DNA from: Dysidea avara
Lineage: Eukaryota > Porifera > Demospongiae > Dictyoceratida > Dysideidae
NCBI RefSeq assembly: GCF_963678975.1
Contig: NC_089274.1
Coordinates: 31,435,053 to 31,499,052, forward strand
Direction of reading: 5' to 3'
DNA length: 64,000 bases
The position numbers were made by a program, and so were the translations under genes. Of the stretch, positions 22,201 to 30,839 are shown piece after piece (within the stretch, counting starts at the first letter, position 1; every line of letters starts with the position of its first letter). The notes below the pieces were generated by a model that did not search any database, was not told the DNA's origin, and saw nothing but the letters and a program-made list of their open reading frames with translations.

Positions 22201-23048
22201 CACATGCTGTAGCTATAGAACTTCCTTGTAGTAATACAATGTATTATTTACTATTAGTGATATACTCCTTGTAATTGTCTGATACCGATACCTGTAGTAT
22301 TGTTACCAATACAGAGTATTGATATTAATGCATCCCTATAAACAAACATGCCATTTTATACCTTCAGAAAATGATTAGCAATTCTCATCTAGTATTAAAA
22401 AGACTAAGACTAAAAGAGATTGGTGTATAAAGTGCATGACTAAAACAATTATAAGATTGGCTATTGGAACTATGCATTCTTGAGATTTGAAAATTCAGAT
22501 ACCTGTCAATTTTAGAGCCATTGTGTAGCCATGCAGTAGTAATATTGTTCTTTGTTTATTGTTGTTTTGTACCAGCATATGCAGGTTTAAGGGTTAAAAA
22601 TATATGGTTGGTTGGTTGGTTATACTGTGTATCACTGCTTTTGTGATTGCTTATGTACAGTAGTTTTAAATAAAACATGTACCCACAGCAGGCCAGCTAG
22701 ACATGTATACAAATGTGTATGTGTATTTTTCTACACTGTATGTCTGTCCACTCCCATGCACGTAAGCAAATGTTTTATGCTAAAAAGCAATGAGTACATG
22801 AGAAAGGACAGTTGTATAGAGTCTGTATTAAAATTAAGCTTTGGCGTTCATGAGGTGGCTTATTTGTGCCAGTTAGGGGGGATAATGGGTTACAAAATCA
22901 CTTGTTTTTTCCTGTTACTGCTATATTTTAATGTTTAATACATAAACTATTTCATTCTCTATAGAGTAACATTTCACGTTGGACAGACAGTGTAAAGCAA
23001 AGTGAAGAAAATTTGAGAGAGATGATTGCACTTCATCGTGAAAAGTAA
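1258..23048 (+). CDS. PFDN1: Prefoldin subunit 1, four-exon gene (119 aa)
   Basis: The gene was assembled by eye from four exons: 1258-1281, 11665-11831, 20866-20950 and 22965-23048. The exons total 360 nt, giving 119 residues plus stop, against about 122 in vertebrate prefoldin 1. All phases agree (0, 2, 0 at the three junctions). The protein begins MADQELRK and continues AFVELQMKMTETNQRVN, the N-terminal helix of a beta-type prefoldin. It then has the hairpin region with ETKTYESIGRMF and ends in a second helix, SVKQSEENLREMIALHREK. Family knowledge: prefoldin is a cytosolic heterohexameric co-chaperone that hands unfolded actin and tubulin to the CCT chaperonin, and subunit 1 is one of its four beta-type subunits. 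Introns of 10.4, 9.0 and 2.0 kb are full of mobile elements. Intron 3 starts with GC instead of GT. I saw no frameshift or stop, so the gene looks intact. The identification rests on pattern recognition of the fold and sequence and is strong. Confidence 0.93.
1682..1929. mobile_element. TIR element family CCAGAGG, copy 1
   Basis: A 248-bp element has 25-bp terminal inverted repeats with one mismatch, beginning CCAGAGGAGGTT. The internal part matches copy 2 at 3009-3262. No coding capacity, so it is a MITE-like non-autonomous DNA element. I could not define a target-site duplication. Confidence 0.8.
2474..2876. mobile_element. Inverted-arm element (about 50-bp arms)
   Basis: The left arm 2474-2529 and the right arm 2832-2876 are inverted copies sharing ATAAGCCTTTTC-CATAATGA and CTATTTGGGG. 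The left arm has a perfect CRE palindrome TGACGTCA at 2492-2499; the right arm has TGATGTCA. Non-coding. Confidence 0.6.
3009..3262. mobile_element. TIR element family CCAGAGG, copy 2
   Basis: This is the second, more diverged copy of the element at 1682-1929, in the same orientation. Shared internal words include CATCGTTCATCTCGTGATCT and CAATGCGCTGCTTTCCTAG. The right terminus is worn. Confidence 0.75.
3705..3870. repeat. AGGATTAGGAA minisatellite
   Basis: Five to six imperfect units contain CCTAGGATTAGGAAAA, spaced by roughly 27-30 bases. The frame is open on both strands only because of this repetition. Confidence 0.75.
3882..3900. repeat. Short telomere-like stretch
   Basis: TTAGGTTAGGGTAAGGGTTA resembles degenerate TTAGGG repeats and directly follows the minisatellite. 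It is too short to prove an interstitial telomere. Confidence 0.3.
3958..4060 (+). repeat. tRNA-derived SINE head
   Basis: An A-box-like TGGTACAGTGG is followed by a B-box-like GGTTCAAATACC at the spacing of a tRNA promoter, and then a T-rich tail. It lacks a proper tRNA cloverleaf, so a SINE is more likely than a tRNA gene. Similar heads occur at 22110-22185 (-), 35080-35200 (+) and 49425-49510 (+). Confidence 0.55.
4920..5065. repeat. Cluster of X-box-like palindromes
   Basis: Palindromic words GTTACTAGGCAAC (4920-4932), GTTGCCTAGCAAC (4981-4993) and GGTTACCTAGCAGCC (5032-5046), together with TTGCTAAGCAACC, resemble the RFX X-box (GTTRCC-n-GGYAAC). The cluster may simply be an old palindromic repeat. 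Confidence 0.45.
5152..5229. repeat. 78-bp hairpin
   Basis: Arms 5152-5189 and 5192-5229 form a near-perfect inverted repeat sharing TTAGCCAAT, AATTAGTATTA and TTGTCAAGG, with almost no loop. Possibly a tiny foldback element. Confidence 0.7.
5261..5939. mobile_element. hAT-like non-autonomous element 1
   Basis: The element has TIR TAGAGCTGTACCGAT at both ends and is flanked by perfect 8-bp duplications TGTCAAGC (5253-5260 and 5940-5947). An 8-bp TSD and a TIR of TAGAGNTG type are hallmarks of the hAT superfamily. Subterminal ATCGG/CCGAT words are repeated many times, as in hAT transposase-binding regions. At 679 bp with no transposase it is non-autonomous. It lies 50 bp left of the Mutator-like element. 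Confidence 0.9.
6799..8034 (+). pseudogene. Intact central segment of the MULE transposase (411 aa)
   Basis: This is the longest uninterrupted stretch of the element. In this segment DGGWSKRS lies at residues 79-86, the CAVCSIAH Cys/His cluster at about 118-136, and IGDEGSSV at 171-178, which carries a likely catalytic Asp. It ends at a TGA that is in frame with continuing homologous-looking sequence (YHLTPAITDKDYGPE), so the stop looks like a mutation and not a natural end. Confidence 0.85.
8304..8857 (+). pseudogene. YqaJ-like nuclease part, split in three frames
   Basis: Residues in frame 8304-8520 give the WG-HE and HPWLAASPDG motifs. EIKCPYYD is in the frame of 8524, and the helix with YYYQVQGQLEIT is in the frame of 8543. 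Two single-base-scale frameshifts therefore separate Asp, Glu/Lys and Gln motifs of the PDDEXK core. It is inactive as encoded. Confidence 0.85.
9850..10785. mobile_element. Inverted-repeat element, about 0.9 kb
   Basis: Arms near 9857-9930 and 10710-10782 are inverted copies that share GGCTCAAATT-GTAAGTTA and ACCTGGCTATAAATCTGTA. The left arm abuts the right TIR of the MULE. The interior has no recognised gene. Confidence 0.65.
11665..11831 (+). CDS. PFDN1: PFDN1 exon 2
   Basis: 167 nt, preceded by ATGTGTAG and followed by GTAAGTA. It encodes AFVELQMKMTETNQRVN, then a Gln/Glu/Asn-rich helix, and ends within the conserved YESIGRM segment (phase 2). This is the most diagnostic exon of the gene. 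Confidence 0.95.
11884..12570. repeat. 0.7-kb repeat family R1, copy 1
   Basis: It starts with AGTACTGTATAGTAGGGACC and contains a (GACT)n microsatellite at about 12085-12105 and the words CGATAACGGCTAAGGCCATG and CTGTTTGACGTCGCTTC. Further copies lie at about 14116-14800, 23292-23411 (cut by composite 2), a worn one near 13130-13330, and a reverse one at about 58135-58900. Class unknown. Confidence 0.65.
12575..12818. mobile_element. AGTAGGGA palindromic element, copy 1
   Basis: A 244-bp near-perfect inverted repeat begins ACTAGAGTAGGGACCA and ends with its complement. Related elements are at 57904-58133, 14830-15036, about 15170-15325 and 41585-41812, plus one split by composite 1 (15790-15991 and 19489-19530). 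Confidence 0.8.
13378..13737. mobile_element. CAGACATAAAA foldback element, copy 1
   Basis: The ends are CAGACATAAAAATGGC and its complement. The arms share TCTCAGCCAAGA-GAAGATATC and ACC-GCTGGTTAGAGCTCGAT. About 360 bp, non-coding. Copy 2 is at 31577-31897. Confidence 0.75.
14116..14800. repeat. Repeat family R1, copy 2
   Basis: This copy is diverged from 11884-12570 and shares AGTACTGTATA, the GACTGACTGACT run at about 14328 and CTGTTTGACATCGCTTCATC. No credible protein. Confidence 0.6.
14830..15036. mobile_element. GGGATCA palindromic element
   Basis: Inverted arms share ATTAGGGATCA, GTGATGAAACAAGG and CCTGCAGATATACTA. Member of the AGTAGGGA palindrome group. A worn relative follows at about 15170-15325. 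Confidence 0.65.
15992..16860 (+). mobile_element. Composite 1: terminal hairpin and conserved body
   Basis: GACACAC-GGTA-GTGTGTC (15996-16013) forms a perfect stem-loop 4 bp from the end. The body has blocks conserved in all copies, such as CCGATTATTCGC, CACGCCTACAGGGTAAACCG and the border GATCGAGATACTCTAATAGA. Short open frames here have no recognised function and are not conserved as codons between copies. Confidence 0.75.
16870..18955. repeat. 31-bp satellite array 1
   Basis: About 65 units of 31 bp have the core CACCCTGTAGAGAGWTCAGC followed by a TA(C/G)AAACAAAT-type spacer. Alternating units carry ATCAGC or TTCAGC, so a two-unit higher-order pattern appears in places. It is not CRISPR: there are no unique spacers and the repeats are contiguous and diverged. 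Confidence 0.9.
19167..19488. repeat. Long inverted repeat (foldback) A
   Basis: About 320 bp, with arms about 150 bp and nearly perfect. It starts TCTAATCAAAAACAGCCAAG. The tail to the left (18957-19166) contains a small stem-loop with CCAGCC and GGCCGGCTTT. Both strands read the same short Phe/Ala-rich peptide because the arms are complementary. Copies: 24326-24672, 30512-30828, 36454-36776, about 48527-48745, 61033-61358. Confidence 0.85.
19690..20110 (-). repeat. Repeat family R3 fragment
   Basis: It ends with CTAGCCTTGCGATCGTGGTC and AGGCAGTGAG, also found in reverse at 40830-40870 and 60610-60650 and directly at about 52690. It is part of a dispersed family of 0.5-0.9 kb. Confidence 0.5.
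20690..20778. mobile_element. hAT-like element fragment
   Basis: CTATCGCGATATT and CTATCGTGATAGT repeats end in TATCGCTCAGCACTAG, the kind of terminus seen in element 27305-27705. No left terminus or TSD was found. Confidence 0.35.
20866..20950 (+). CDS. PFDN1: PFDN1 exon 3, GC donor
   Basis: 85 nt, preceded by TTATTCCAG. It completes the Met codon split with exon 2 and encodes FMLEPISTVCKNLMSKKQ and a Lys/Glu-rich helix start. The 3' end reads GAG followed by GCAAGT, a perfect match to the GC-AG class of introns. No GT donor that keeps the frame lies nearby. Confidence 0.92.
20951..22964 (+). other. PFDN1 intron 3 (GC-AG)
   Basis: 2.0 kb, from GCAAGT to TCTATAG. It contains a repeat shared with about 53280-53400, a reverse-oriented tRNA-like SINE head near 22110-22185 and otherwise nothing I recognise. 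Confidence 0.85.
22110..22185 (-). repeat. tRNA-derived SINE head, reverse
   Basis: On the minus strand GGGTTAGAAATTTATGTGG precedes a B-box-like GGTTCAAGTCC and a T-rich tail. The spacing fits a tRNA promoter but not a functional tRNA. Confidence 0.5.
22965..23048 (+). CDS. PFDN1: PFDN1 exon 4 (stop codon)
   Basis: 84 nt after TTCATTCTCTATAG. It encodes SNISRWTDSVKQSEENLREM and a short basic end, then TAA at 23046-23048. It matches the C-terminal helix of prefoldin 1. No canonical AATAAA was seen in the next 200 bases. Confidence 0.92.
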   Translation, partial: SNISRWTDSVKQSEENLREMIALHREK

Positions 23049-23411
23049 CAAGAACATTATGACGTACATGTATAAAATAGTTCACAGATTATTAATATAG
23101 TTATTACTATAGCTAATTCACACAGCAGCAATGTTACTATGATCACTGAAGATATGTTCTGCACATTATTAATGATGTACACTGTAATATTGTACTGTAC
23201 TCTATACTTGTACAGAGACCTGTATTACTTTATGAAGAAAATTGTGTGATAAGCATCAAACTATTTGATTGTATGCTTGTGATCGTACAGCATGCTAGTA
23301 CTGTATAGTAGGGATTATGAAGGTTTGGGCTTTTGTGGCCCCAAAAACAAGCCTCACTTCTCCTTCATAACCGCTTTGTAATATTGGTTAAGCATAACCA
23401 AGCCCATTATA

Positions 23412-24672
23412 TCAAGATACATGGTAGTGTGTCATGCGGCCAAGAAGCCGGTGTGCAACACCGTGAGTATATTGGCAGGAAGAAAGAAAACATGATTTTC
23501 ACGTATTTGTAGCTTTGTGTTGCCTTTATGAAACAAGACGATTTTTGTTGTGGACACATCAGTACTCCACATACGAAATTTCAGCAAAATCGCTTCAAGC
23601 ATTCCCGAGATATGAGACTTCAAAAATTGGCTTAATTTCTTTTATTTTTATTTTTTTATTATTATTACAGGTTTTTGCAATTGAATTCAGCAACTTTGCA
23701 ATTCAATTTGTCCCGTTTGCAATTGAATTTGTTGGTTTTGCAACTGAATTCGTCCCGTTTGCAATTGAATTCGTCGCTTTTGCAATAAAATCAGTTAAAT
23801 CCGTAACAAGAATGGCAGCTGGAAAAAAACACGAAAACATGGTCTAGCAGCCGCTACAAGAACTTGTTCAAGTATAACAGATAGTAAACAACTCTTTATA
23901 AGGTAATAATTCTTCCTCTACAGCCTATCCAGCAACATTCCAAACTCTACTACACCATTCGCAATGGGTGTGGTCATTCGAGAGCAAGTTAATTAACTTG
24001 TCAGGCAGCTATCAGCTTCTCGTACTACCAGCTCCAGGTACCTTCTAGTGTCTCAAGTGTAACTCTCCATGGCGTAAATAATTCATCTCTTCATGAACGG
24101 TTGGTTTCTTGGAGCCGTTTTGTTTATGACGAATTGTAATGCAAGCTTGACGAAATTCTTTTGCAAAACCGACAAATTCAACTGCAAAACCGACTAATTC
24201 AACTGCAAAACCGACGAATTCAATTACAAACAGGACGAATTCTATTGCAAAACCGACAAATTCAATTGCAAACAGGACGAATTCAATCGCAAAGGTGACG
24301 AATTCAATAGCAAAAACCTGTATTATCTAAAAAAAAAACAGCCAAGCTGTAAAAAAAGGGTGCGGCCTCCAAAAAGGCCAGGATGAAAAAGATGTGAAAT
24401 CCCAGGTGGTGGCCAAGAAATGGCTGTGATGGTAGGTTAATGGCAAAAAATTTAATAATGACAATTCAGGCGAATTTGGTGCTGAATCTTAGTGAAACTT
24501 GGAGGAGACAACACAAATTCGCCTAAATTGTCATTATTAAAATTTTTGCCTTTGACCTACCATCGCAGTCATTTCTTGGCCGCCACCTTGAATTTCACAT
24601 CTTTTTTTCATCCTGGCCTTTTTAAAAAGGAGGCCGCACCTTTTTTTTACAGCTTGGCTGTTTTGGATTAGA
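23412..24672 (+). mobile_element. Composite element, copy 2 (different minisatellite)
   Basis: It begins TCAAGATACATGGTAGTGTG inside a truncated R1 copy (23292-23411) and ends with long inverted repeat B (24326-24672). The body is shortened to about 230 bp. In place of the 31-bp array there is a 21-24 bp repeat containing GCAATTGAATTCGTCCCGTT at about 23670-23790, with an inverted block at 24165-24320. The two blocks would fold back on each other. Confidence 0.7.
24326..24672. repeat. Long inverted repeat B
   Basis: Same family as 19167-19488. The arms share ACAGCCAAGCTGTAAAAAAA and TTCTTGGCCGCCACCTTG. The centre carries ATTCAGGCGAATTTG and its complement. Confidence 0.8.
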
Positions 24673-24679
24673 GATCGCT

Positions 24680-25100
24680 TCTGTTTGTAATTTCATACCT
24701 AAAGCCCTAACTTTGGGTATTTCTTTTAACTTTCTTTTTCTTTTCTATAGGATTGATGATTATTAAAAAAACTATATTGTTTAATTATTTAGCTACACAT
24801 GCACATTTAACAATAATTTTGTGTTGATTAATTATTAACTCAATCCGAATACTCTACAGGGAAATGTGTATGTAGCTAAAAGTTTTACAGGGAGAATCAT
24901 AATATAACTGTACTCTTAGTCTACATGGTGAACAATTTGTACGTAGTTGAACTTGCTACAGAGTGACTTGTAACATAACTAAACTGTACAGAAAGAATTG
25001 CAAGATAACTGAACTTTATACAGGGTAATTTTATTGTAGGTGATCTCTCTGCAGGGTGACATGTTTCTAGCTGAACTCTCTACAGGGTAACGTGGTTCTA
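24680..25100 (-). repeat. Tail plus short reversed 31-bp array
   Basis: After foldback B comes the tail found next to other foldbacks, with TTTTCTTTTCTATAGGA. A worn array of roughly six to eight units in reverse orientation follows (ATCTCTCTGCAGGGTGACAT). It is cut by the start of composite 3, so it is probably a truncated reverse composite. Confidence 0.6.
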
Positions 25101-27304
25101 TCTAATCAAGATACACAGTAGTGTGTCGTGCAACCCAAGAAGCCGGCGCATCACACTGTGAGTATATTGACAGGAAGAAAGAAAATGCGATTTTCATACC
25201 TTTGTAGCTCCGTGTTCCTTCATCCGATTGGAACCAATTTTGCTGCAGAGGTGCCCGCCAGGTAGGCCACCCCACATACCAAGTTTGAAGAAAATCGCCT
25301 TAGCCATTTCCGAGATATGAGTGGCCAAAATTTCATTTTTATTTCTTCGTTTTTTTCTTCTTATTCTTTGTCTTTTTGCACACTTTGAAAAATTGTTATA
25401 AAATACAAACGCGTAATCAGATCACCTTGAAATTTGGAACACATAAAGGCAGTCCAAAGGCGAATTGTAGAATCAAATTTGGTGCAAACTCGATGAATAA
25501 TTCAGGAGTTATGACCGATTATTCGCGTAAAACAAGACCGATTTGTTGTCACGCCTACAGGGTAAACCGCTTCATGGAATAAGTTGAAAATCGGTTTGTG
25601 GATAGATCAACCATTGTAGGAGTGCCTTTTGGTTGTTTGAAAACAATCGAAATTAAGATCATGGAGATATGACACAAAACCTAAGGTGTGTAACAGTTGC
25701 ACGATCGAGATTCGTGAATAACATTATCAATAATTTTCACGCCTACCAGGCAAACCGCTTAGAGCAATGAGCTGAAAATTGGAATGTGGCTGGAATAACA
25801 ATCGTAGAAAGTCCTTGCAGTAGTAAAGAAGAATCGGGTTACAAACCATTGAGTTAAGATTCGAAAGCCAACTATGTGTAGCAAATGCAAAATCGAGATA
25901 TTCTAATAGAACAGTCACCTTAATAGTGCACTCAGTTACATTTATGACTTACTCCATTATAGAACTTTCTATTACATTGCAAGTTATTCTGTAGGGAGTT
26001 CAGCTGCAAACAGTTAATTTTATAGACAGTTCAGCTACATTCCAAGTCACCCTGTAGAGAGCTCAGCTACAAATGTATAGCTGTAGAGATTCAGATCAGA
26101 ACATTACAAGTCACACTGAAGAGAGTTCAGCTATAAACAAGTCATGCACCCTGTAGAGAGTTCAGCTACAAACAAGTCACTCTCTACAGAATTCAGCTAC
26201 AAACAAGTCACCATGTAGAGAATTCAGCAACCAAAAACCACCCTGTAAAGAATTCAGCTATACAAACAAGGTACTCTATAGAGGGATCAAGAGAGAGTTC
26301 ACAGCTAGAAGACGTCACCTTGTAGAGAGTTCAGCTGTAAACAAATCATCCTGCAGGGAGTTCAGCTACAAACAAATCACACCATAGAGAGTTCAGCTAG
26401 AAACAAATCACCCTGTAGAGAGATCAGCTAGAAGGAGTTACCTTGTAGGGAGTTCAGCGATACAAGAAACCACCCTGTAGAGAGTTCAGCTGCACCGTGT
26501 AGAGATTTCGACTACAACCAAATCACTTTGTAGAGAGTTCAGCTACAATCAAATCACCCTGTAGAGATTTCAGCTACAACCAAATCACTCTGTAGAGAGA
26601 AACAAGTTACAGAGATCAGCTAACAGAAGTCACCTTGTAGAGAGTTCAGCTACAAATAATAAATCACCTTGTAGAGAGTTCGGCTACAATGAAACCATCC
26701 TGTACAGATTTCAGCTAGAAACAAGTCACCCTGTAGAGAGCTTATCTACAAACAGATCACCATGTAGAGAGTTCAAGTAGAAACAAGTCATGCTGTTGAG
26801 AGATCAACTAGAAGAAGTCACTTTGTAGAGAGTTCAGCTACAAAAAACTACCCTGTGGAGAGTTAGCTACAGTATGAACAGATCACCCTGGAGAGGAAAT
26901 GAGCTACAAACAAGTCTCCCTGTAGAGAGATCAGCTAGAAGAAGTCACTTTGTAGAGAGTTCAGACACAAAGAAACTACCCTGTAAAGAGTTCAGCTACT
27001 AACAAATCACACCCTGCAGATGGTTCAGCTACAAACAGATCAGTTCAGCTACAAACAAATCACCCTGTAGAGAGTTCAGCTACAAAAATCACCCTGTAGA
27101 GAGTTTGGCTACAAACAAATCATTGAGCAGGGATTTTGACTGCAAACAAATCACCTTGTAGAGAGTTCTGCGACAAACCCTAAGAGAGTTCAGCTACAAC
27201 CAAATCACCCTGTAGAGAGATCAGCTAGAAACAAGTTACAGAAATCAGCTAGAAGAAGTCACCTTGTAAAGAGTTCAGCTACAAATAAACCACCCTGTAG
27301 AGAG

Positions 27305-27705
27305 TAGGGCTGAGCGATACTGCTATTTTAGTATCACGATCAATACTAAGGCCACTATACATGATACTGAATAGTTTACGATACTTACACATAAGTAAAT
27401 CTACATAGTGTATAGCTCAGCATTCCTGCAGGAAGTCTTTATAGGTAGTACCAAACTAGCCATTATCATCACTAACAGTTATTGTAACACATGCTTTGAG
27501 GTTATGTTATGGTGTTCACACCTCTCTACAGGGATAACCAGGTGGGTAGGCTTTATCAGTTACAAGGATTCTTATCCAAGTACTGCATAACAAATGGATT
27601 TTTAATGTATAGGAATGGTATCATGATAGTTAATAACAAAATATTGTGATATCAATACTCTCAAATATCGCGATATATCGTTAAAACGATAATTGCTCAG
27701 CCCTA
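27305..27705. mobile_element. hAT-like non-autonomous element 2, inside the satellite
   Basis: Termini TAGGGCTGAGCGAT and ATTGCTCAGCCCTA are flanked by 8-bp duplications GTAGAGAG (27297-27304 and 27706-27713). The target is the core of a 31-bp unit. At 401 bp it has AATATCGCGATATATCG-type subterminal palindromes and no transposase. Confidence 0.9.
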
Positions 27706-29104
27706 GTAGAGAGTTCAGCTACAAAGGAACCATCCTGTACAGAGTTCAGCTAGAAACAAGTCACCCTATAGAGGGATCAGCTAGAAACAAGTCAGCCTGT
27801 TGAGAGATTAGCTAAAAGAAGTCACCTTGTAGAGAGTTCGGTTACAAACAAATCATCCTGTAGAGAGCTCATTTACAAAAAAAAAATTACCCTGCAGAGA
27901 GTTCAGCTGCAAACAAGTTAGTAACCCTATAGAGAGATCAGCTAGAAACAAATCATCTTGTAGAGAGTTCAGCTACAAACATCACCCTGTAGAGAGTTCA
28001 ATTACAATTAGATAGCTGTATAGAGAGTTCGGCTAGAAACAAGTCACCCTGTAGAGAGATCAGCCAGAAACAAGTCATCCAGAGATCAGCCAGAAATAAG
28101 TCATCCTGTAGAGATATCAGCTAGAAGAAGTTACCTTGTAGAGAGTTCAACTACAAAGAAACGATCATGTAGAGGGTTCAGCTGCAAACAAATCACCCTG
28201 TAGAAAGTTCAGCTACGAACAGATCAAGAGGGATCACCCTGTAGAGTGTTCAACTAGAAACAAATCACCCTGTAGAGAGTTCAGCTACGAACAGATCACC
28301 CTGTAGAGAGTTCAGCTACAAACAATTCACCCTGTAGAGAGACCAGCTAGAAGAAGTCACCTTGTGGAGAGTTCAGCTACAAAGAAGCCATCATGTAGAG
28401 AGTTCAGCTGCAAACAAATCACCCTGTAAAAAAAATCAGCTACAAACAAATCACCCTGTAGTAAGATCAGCTAGAAGAAGTCACCTTGTGGAGGGTTCAG
28501 CTACAAAAAAAGCTACCCAGTAGAGAGTTCATCTAGATCAGCTACAAACAAGTTATATACTTTATGCAAAGTCCAGCTACAAGTAAGTCACTCTATAGAG
28601 AGTTCAGCTACAAACAAGTCACTCTGTAGTACAAACAAGTCACCGTGTAGCTGGAGAGTTCAGTAACCAATCAAAAAACCACTCTGTAAAGCGTTCAGCT
28701 ATACAAACATGTTATAACTCTATAGAGAAAGTTATAACTCTATAGAGAGATCAGCTAGAAATAATTAGTGATCCAGTAGAGAGATCAGCTACAAGACATC
28801 ATCTTATAGAGAGTTTTGTTACAAAGAAACCACCATGTAGAGAGTTCAGCTGCAAACATATCACCCTGTGGAGAGTGCAGCTATGAACAAGTCACCCTAT
28901 AGAGAGATCAGTTAGAAGACGTTACCTTGTAGAGAGTTCAGCTATAAAGAAACCATCATATAAAGAGTTCAGCTGCAAACAAATCACTCTGTAGAAAGTT
29001 CAGCTACGAACAGATCACCCTTTAGAGAGTTCAGCTGCAAACAAATCATCTGTAGAGAGTTCAACCAGAAACAAGTTCACCCTGTAGAGAGATCAGCTAA
29101 AAAC

Positions 29105-29817
29105 AAGTCACCCCGTAGAGAGAGCTGCTACAAAGAAACCATCCTGTAGAGAGTTCAATTACAAACAAATAACTCTATAGAGAGTTCAGCTAGAAACAAG
29201 TCACCATGTAGAGAAATCAGCTAGAAACAAGTCATCCAGAGATCAGCTAGAAACAAGTCACCCTGTAGAGAGATCAGCTAGAAACAAGTCATCCTGTAGA
29301 GAGATCAGCTAGAAACAAGTCACCCCATAGAGAGAACAGCTACAAAGAAAGCATCCTGTAGAGAGTTCAGTTACAAACAGAAAATCCTATAGGGAGTTCA
29401 GCTAGAAACAAGTCACCGTGTAGAGAGATCAGCTAGAAATAAGTCATCCAGAGATCACTGGATGACTTGTTTCTAGCTGATCTCTCTACACGGTGACTTG
29501 TTTCTACTGAACTCTCCATAGGGATTTCTGTTTGCAATTGAACTCTCTACAGGATGGTTTCTTTGTAGCTGATCTCTCTACAGGGTGACTTGTTTCTAGC
29601 TGATCTCTCTACAGGATGACTTGTTTCTAGCTGATCTCTGGATGACTTGTTTCTAGCTGATTTCTCTACACGGTGACTTATTTCTAGCTGAACTCCCTAT
29701 AGGGTTTTCTGTTTGTAATTGAACTCTCTACAGGATGGTTTCTTTGTAGCTGCTCTCTCTATGGGGTGACTTGTTTCTAGCTGACCTCTCTACAGGATGA
29801 CTTGTTTCTAGTTGATC
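29105..29817. repeat. Large palindrome within the satellite array
   Basis: Units flip orientation at a sharp centre, TCATCCAG-AGATCA-CTGGATGA (29444-29465). They run reversed up to about 29817, where the normal orientation resumes at GTTGATCAGGTCACC. The reversed block mirrors the order of unit variants before it, so it is an inverted duplication of roughly 350 bp. Confidence 0.8.
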
Positions 29818-30511
29818 AGGTCACCCTGTAGAGAGATCAGCTAGAAAGAAACCATCCTGTAGAGATTTCAATTGCAAACAGATAACCCTATGGAGAGTTC
29901 AACTAGAAACAAGTCACCATGTAGAGAGATCAGCTAGAAACAAGTCATCCAGAGATCAGCTAGAAACAAATCACCCTGTAGAGAGATCAGCTACAAAGAA
30001 ACCATCCTGTAGAGAGTTCAGCTACAATCAAGTTACACTATAGAGAGATCAGCTAGAAACAAATCATCTTGTAGAGAGTCCAGTTGCAAACAAATCACCC
30101 TGTAGAGAATTCAGCCATCTTGTAGAGAGTTCAGCTTGAATAAGTCACCTTGTAGAGAGTTCAGCTACAAAGAAATCACCATGTAGAGAGTTCAGCTGCA
30201 AACAAATCACCCTGTAGAGAGTTCAGCTAGAAACAAATCATCCTGTAGAGAGTTCAGCTAGAAACAAATCACCCTGAAAAGAGTTCAGCTACAAACAATG
30301 AGAGTTTCAGGTACAGTTCAGTTATGTAAGAAGTCACCTTATTAACTACAGTATGTGATAATCATCATTCAATGTTAAATATACAAATATTTCATCAGAC
30401 AAAAGCTATACACACAATTACCTCCTTTCTTCCACAATTCCTTACAAGTTAAAAAGAAGCATCAAAGCCATATGGCCAGCTTTGTGGCTTGCAATACAAA
30501 AAGAAGTGATA

Positions 30512-30828
30512 TCTAAACCAAAACAGCCAAGCTGGAAAAAAAGGGTGCGGCCCCCAAGGTGAAAAAAGATGTGAAATCCAAGGTGGCGGCTAATAAATGG
30601 CTGTGATGGTAGGTTAATGGCAAAAATTTAAACTACGACAATTCAGGTGAATTTGGTGCCGAATCCTAGTGGAGGAGGCAACACAAATTCACCTGAATTG
30701 TCGTTATTAAAATTTTTGCCATTAACCTACCATCACAGCCATTTCTTGGCCGCCACCTTGAATTTCACATCTTTTTTTACCTTGGGGGCCACACCCTTTT
30801 TTTTACAGCTTGGCTGTTTTGGTTTAGA
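30512..30828. repeat. Long inverted repeat C
   Basis: Same family as 19167-19488, closing composite 3. The arms share GGTGCGGCCCCCAAGGTGAA and ACAATTCAGGTGAATTTG. Confidence 0.85.
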
Positions 30829-30839
30829 TTTTATAACCT

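Larger units (their letters stand above)
25985..30300. repeat. 31-bp satellite array 2, expanded
   Basis: About 3.9 kb of 31-bp units, not counting the hAT insertion. Variants ending GAAGTCACC and AAACAAGTCACC dominate, unlike the AAACAAATCA units of array 1. The array contains a longer-period pattern and an inverted block at 29458-29817. Confidence 0.9.
25106..30828 (+). mobile_element. Composite element, copy 3 (5.7 kb)
   Basis: It starts TCAAGATACACAGTAGTGTG and has the body at 25106-25980, the array 25985-30300, the tail 30300-30511 and foldback C 30512-30828 (end GTTTAGA|T). It is the largest copy. The array is enlarged, rearranged and hit by a hAT-like insertion at 27305-27705. It lies between the 3' ends of the two host genes. 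Confidence 0.75.
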
